Notes under the pieces: generated by a model | What the model saw: only the letters and a program-made list of their open reading frames with translations | Database searches by the model: none | Told to the model about the DNA's origin: nothing | Program-made: the position numbers and the translations under genes | Shown: positions 6,556-7,977 of the stretch, in pieces | Layout: each line of letters opens with the position of its first letter | How positions within the stretch are numbered: position 1 is the stretch's first letter | Origin: an uncultured Pseudomonadota bacterium | Lineage (GTDB): Bacteria > Pseudomonadota > Gammaproteobacteria > Xanthomonadales > Ahniellaceae | Length of the DNA: 7,977 nucleotides | Assembly: GCA_937996755.1 (NCBI GenBank) | Contig: CALKUS010000257.1 | Location: 1-7,977, forward strand | Reading direction: 5' to 3'

Positions 6556-6696
6556 TTCGCCAGCGTGACAGCCATGTGTCGATAGATGGGTGAGCAAAAA
6601 CACGAAGGTCTCGGCATCGCCAACGGCGCGAAAAGCGCGTCGGTGTCGTCGACTCTTCCCACCCACGCGCAGTCCGCTCTGTCCGTTTCGATTCGA

Positions 6697-6726
6697 CCTG
6701 GTTCGATCGAACCTGATTCGATCGAG
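6697..6726 (+). repeat. 15-bp tandem repeat with GATC-centred palindrome
   Basis: CCTGGTTCGATCGAA (6697-6711) is followed directly by CCTGATTCGATCGAG (6712-6726), with two mismatches. The first copy together with its flanks forms the exact 14-bp palindrome GGTTCGATCGAACC (6700-6713). It lies in the leader of the histone-like gene and could be a hairpin in RNA or a protein-binding site. Confidence 0.6.
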
Positions 6727-6730
6727 TGCC

Positions 6731-6754
6731 TCCCGAACCGGGACTTTTCTTTTT
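6731..6754 (+). terminator. Terminator-like hairpin with T-tract upstream of the histone-like ORF
   Basis: TCCCG (6731-6735), loop AAC, CGGGA (6739-6743), then C and TTTTCTTTTTT (6745-6755). The stem is short (5 bp) but GC-rich and the T-tract is long. It would stop transcripts from the 6527 promoter about 125 nt before the histone-like start codon. Confidence 0.5.
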
Positions 6755-6867
6755 TCGCTCGCCTTTGCGATGCCGGCATCAAGGGTCGCGCCTCTGGCGC
6801 AACCGGCATTTGAGGCGAGTGTTGTTTCACCGGGCGATAAACCAAGCAACACCAACCACAAGACCAT

Positions 6868-6873
6868 GAGGAG
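6868..6873 (+). promoter_or_regulatory. Ribosome binding site deciding the histone-like start
   Basis: GAGGAG, 7 nt before ATG 6881. It lies just inside the alternative in-frame ATG at 6866, so that upstream ATG would destroy its own spacing; 6881 is therefore preferred. Confidence 0.8.
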
Positions 6874-6880
6874 CATCACC

Positions 6881-7033
6881 ATGAAAGCAGCATCCAAAGC
6901 GAAGACCGTGAAAGCCGCCGCCAAGAAGCCGGCTGCGAAGAAGAAGGCCGCCGCGAAGAAGACGGCGAAGAAGGCTGCCCGTAAGCCGGCGAAGAAGGCT
7001 GCGAAGAAGGCTGCGAAGAAGTCGAAGAAGTAA
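6881..7033 (+). CDS. Short Lys/Ala-rich histone H1-like protein
   Basis: A 50-aa protein with 22 Lys, 19 Ala, 1 Arg, and no acidic or aromatic residue. It is built of AAKK, KPA and KKAA repeats like the C-terminal tails of eukaryotic H1 and bacterial HctB/AlgP-type proteins. Such tails bind DNA backbone without sequence preference and compact the nucleoid; here there is no globular part, so it is a tail alone. GAGGAG at 6868-6873 sits 7 nt before ATG 6881 and fixes the start. The frame is open upstream to 6590, but that part has a different composition and no ribosome site. The leader between 6840 and 6866 is A/C-rich and looks unstructured, which favours translation. A strong terminator follows 17 nt after the stop. 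Confidence 0.85.
   Translation: MKAASKAKTVKAAAKKPAAKKKAAAKKTAKKAARKPAKKAAKKAAKKSKK
6989..7021 (+). repeat. 12-nt tandem repeat within the histone-like gene
   Basis: GCGAAGAAGGCT occurs at 6989-7000 and 7001-7012 and again as its first nine bases at 7013-7021. Each copy encodes one AKKA unit. Slippage here would lengthen or shorten the protein in steps of four residues without shifting the frame. Confidence 0.8.
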
Positions 7034-7050
7034 TCCCAGTAATCGGGTCT

Positions 7051-7089
7051 AAACCATCGCGCGGCCGCCCGGCGCGCGATGGTTTGTTT
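7051..7089 (+). terminator. Intrinsic terminator of the histone-like gene
   Basis: AAACCATCGCGCG (7051-7063) pairs perfectly with CGCGCGATGGTTT (7073-7085), a 13-bp stem over a 9-nt GC-rich loop, followed by TTTGTTT (7083-7089). It starts 17 nt after the histone-like stop. The A/T-symmetrical ends could let it also stop minus-strand transcription. Confidence 0.85.
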
Positions 7090-7210
7090 CGAGGCAGCAC
7101 GCAGCACCCCTCTCGCGCCGACCGGCGCACCTCCCGTGTAACCCCGAAGCACCGCTCGTTCGGCAAATGCCGGATCTCGCGCCGTGTTTTCCCGAGGGTG
7201 CAATGCGGAC

Positions 7211-7238
7211 TCGCCAAGCTTTGCAACATCCCTATAAT
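7211..7238 (+). promoter_or_regulatory. Predicted promoter of the lipoprotein gene
   Basis: A perfect −10 TATAAT at 7233-7238. A modest −35, TCGCCA (7211-7216, 4 of 6), is spaced 16 nt upstream. Transcription would start near 7245 and give a leader of about 120 nt. The stretch from 7090 to this promoter contains small GC hairpins (for example 7115-7128) and no supported gene. Confidence 0.6.
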
Positions 7239-7249
7239 GGGTCGACCGT

Positions 7250-7319
7250 GCCACGCGAGGGATGCCGCGCGGCCGCCCGCAGCTGCTGAAGGGCGCAGTT
7301 CCCTTCCTGCAACCGTGGC
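7250..7319 (+). other. Foldable leader RNA upstream of the lipoprotein gene
   Basis: GCCACG (7250-7255) pairs with CGTGGC (7314-7319). Inside lie a small palindrome GCCGCGCGGC (7264-7273) and a stem GCAG/CTGC (7279-7282 with 7307-7310) topped by GAAGGG/CCCTTC (7288-7293 with 7301-7306). Together these suggest a branched fold within the predicted leader. It matches no riboswitch class that I recognise. Confidence 0.35.
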
Positions 7320-7364
7320 GTCGCGACGACGGGCACGCAGTAACGGCGCAGCAGGGGGAACACC

Positions 7365-7937
7365 ATGGCCAAATCCGTAATCCGCAACCAACCGTGGCAT
7401 CACCACGGCCTCGCGCTCGCGCTCTCGCTCACGGCCCTGTTGTCGGCCTGCGGCGGCGGCGACCAGCCACCGGCGCAGCCGCAGGCGCCGACTACCGCGG
7501 CACAGCAGGCACCCGCCGGCGTCGCACCCGCCGCCACGCCGGCCGAAGCGGCGCCGGTGCCGGTCGACCAGTTGCTGAAGAGCGCTTCGCTCGCGGTCGC
7601 CGAGGAGCGGCTCGTCGCACCGCCCGGCAACAATGCGGTCGAGTATTACCTCGCGGTCACCGCACAGGATTCCAGCAACGTCCAGGCGACGCAGGCGCTG
7701 GTCGACATCTTCCCGCTCGCCGCGCAGATCGCCGAGCGCGAGATCGCACAGAAGAACGTCGCCGAAGGCGAGCGCATCGTCGGGCTGCTCGACCGCGCGA
7801 GCCCGAACTCGTACACGGTCACCACGATCCGCGGCAAGCTCGATGCGCTGAAGGCGAACCAGCAGCGCGAGGCCGATGCGCAGGTCGCCGCGCAGCAGGC
7901 TGCGGCAGCTGCCGCGGCCGCGGCCGCGCAACAGGCA
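7365..7937 (+). CDS. Predicted lipoprotein, N-terminal 191 residues (contig end); possible xanthomonad TonB-like protein
   Basis: ATG 7365 follows GGGGGA (7354-7359). A basic start and hydrophobic stretch GLALALSLTALLSACGGG give a type II signal peptide with lipobox LSAC and Cys29 as the lipidated residue. Next comes a Pro/Ala/Gln-rich linker (about residues 30-65). A helical segment of about 105 residues (VDQLLKSASLAVAEERLVAPPGNNAVEYYLAV, then repeat-like helices ending LDALKANQQ) looks like TPR-type periplasmic architecture. A Gln/Ala run with ten consecutive Ala precedes the break. From memory, similar segments precede a TonB C-terminal domain in Xanthomonadaceae proteins, but that domain would lie beyond the contig end, so this part is tentative. 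Codons after 7937 (RSEERRVGKECLR) are adapter, not protein. Confidence 0.75.
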
Positions 7938-7977
7938 AGATCGGAAGAGCGTCGTGTAGGGAAAGAGTGTCTTCGCC
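7938..7977 (+). other. Illumina TruSeq adapter at the contig end (artefact)
   Basis: From 7938 the sequence AGATCGGAAGAGCGTCGTGT and the following 13 bases equal, over 33 nt, the reverse complement of the Illumina TruSeq read-1 primer. The last 7 bases, CTTCGCC, equal the start of the reverse complement of the 8-base i5 index AGGCGAAG (D505, from memory), which is exactly where an index would lie. These 40 bases are not genomic. Confidence 0.97.

Larger units (their letters stand above)
6562..6754 (+). ncRNA. Possible small RNA or attenuated leader upstream of the histone-like gene
   Basis: The segment is framed by a TTGACA promoter and a terminator-like hairpin with a T-tract, a length of about 190 nt that suits a bacterial sRNA or attenuator leader. 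It has no convincing ORF: candidate starts at 6586 (ATG) and 6590 (GTG) lack ribosome binding sites. It includes a duplicated 15-nt element at 6697-6726. The ends are predicted only. If the terminator is inefficient, the same segment is simply the 5' UTR of the histone-like gene. Confidence 0.3.

Noticed and set aside
5733..6568. Long plus-strand ORFs of 200-265 codons and matching minus-strand ORFs in the spacer between gcvP and the histone-like gene.
   Set aside because: All six frames are open together because stop trinucleotides are missing, the products are Arg/Ala/Ser-rich without known motifs, there are no ribosome sites, and three of them overlap the riboswitch or promoter.
6586..6813. 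A 75-codon ORF in the leader of the histone-like gene.
   Set aside because: No Shine-Dalgarno sequence, no recognisable motif, and it runs through the terminator-like hairpin and the tandem repeat.
6590..6880. An in-frame 97-codon N-terminal extension of the histone-like protein from GTG 6590.
   Set aside because: No ribosome site at 6590, the composition is unlike the Lys/Ala tail, and GAGGAG sits correctly before ATG 6881.
7084..7380. A 98-codon ORF ending inside the lipoprotein gene.
   Set aside because: It starts in the terminator T-run, crosses the TATAAT promoter and the leader, and has no ribosome site or family resemblance.
1..7977. Search by eye for CRISPR arrays, tRNA or rRNA genes, insertion sequences and integrase genes.
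   Set aside because: No regularly spaced repeats, no tRNA or rRNA hallmarks and no transposase-like protein are visible.

Overview
The window is high-GC DNA (roughly 70%) from a proteobacterium. The gene content (qmcA–NfeD pair, gcvT–gcvH facing gcvP, a tandem glycine riboswitch, a very short Lys/Ala histone-like protein, GTGG-headed REP elements) fits the Xanthomonadaceae/Lysobacteraceae (Lysobacter/Luteimonas-like) best. That placement is inference from memory of families, not a search. The window runs off the end of a contig: the last 40 bases are Illumina adapter, not genome.

Layout. 1-862: the 3' end of a QmcA-type SPFH/band-7 protein, followed 8 nt later by its usual partner, an NfeD-family membrane protein. 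863-975: spacer with a GC hairpin and a good sigma70-like promoter. 976-2514: gcvT and gcvH, the aminomethyltransferase and lipoyl carrier of the glycine cleavage system. 2515-2694: convergent intergenic region with a hairpin, then a perfect 23-bp inverted pair of REP elements enclosing an intrinsic terminator. 2695-5586 (minus): gcvP, the PLP-dependent glycine decarboxylase. 5666-5833 (minus): a two-aptamer glycine riboswitch in its leader. 5837-6526: about 690 nt without a convincing gene and with strange composition; 452 nt of it lack any stop trinucleotide on either strand. 6527-7089: a TTGACA promoter, a leader with a terminator-like hairpin (possible small RNA or attenuator), a 50-aa histone-like protein and a strong terminator. 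7090-7364: spacer with a TATAAT promoter and a foldable leader. 7365-7937: the first 191 codons of a lipoprotein, cut off by adapter.

How it works together. GcvP, GcvH and GcvT (plus L-protein/Lpd, not in this window) degrade glycine to CO2, NH3 and methylene-tetrahydrofolate. Here the system is split into two convergent units. Only gcvP carries a visible glycine riboswitch; gcvTH has an ordinary-looking promoter. The most unexplained stretch is the stop-free, CpG-rich block between the riboswitch and the histone-like gene.
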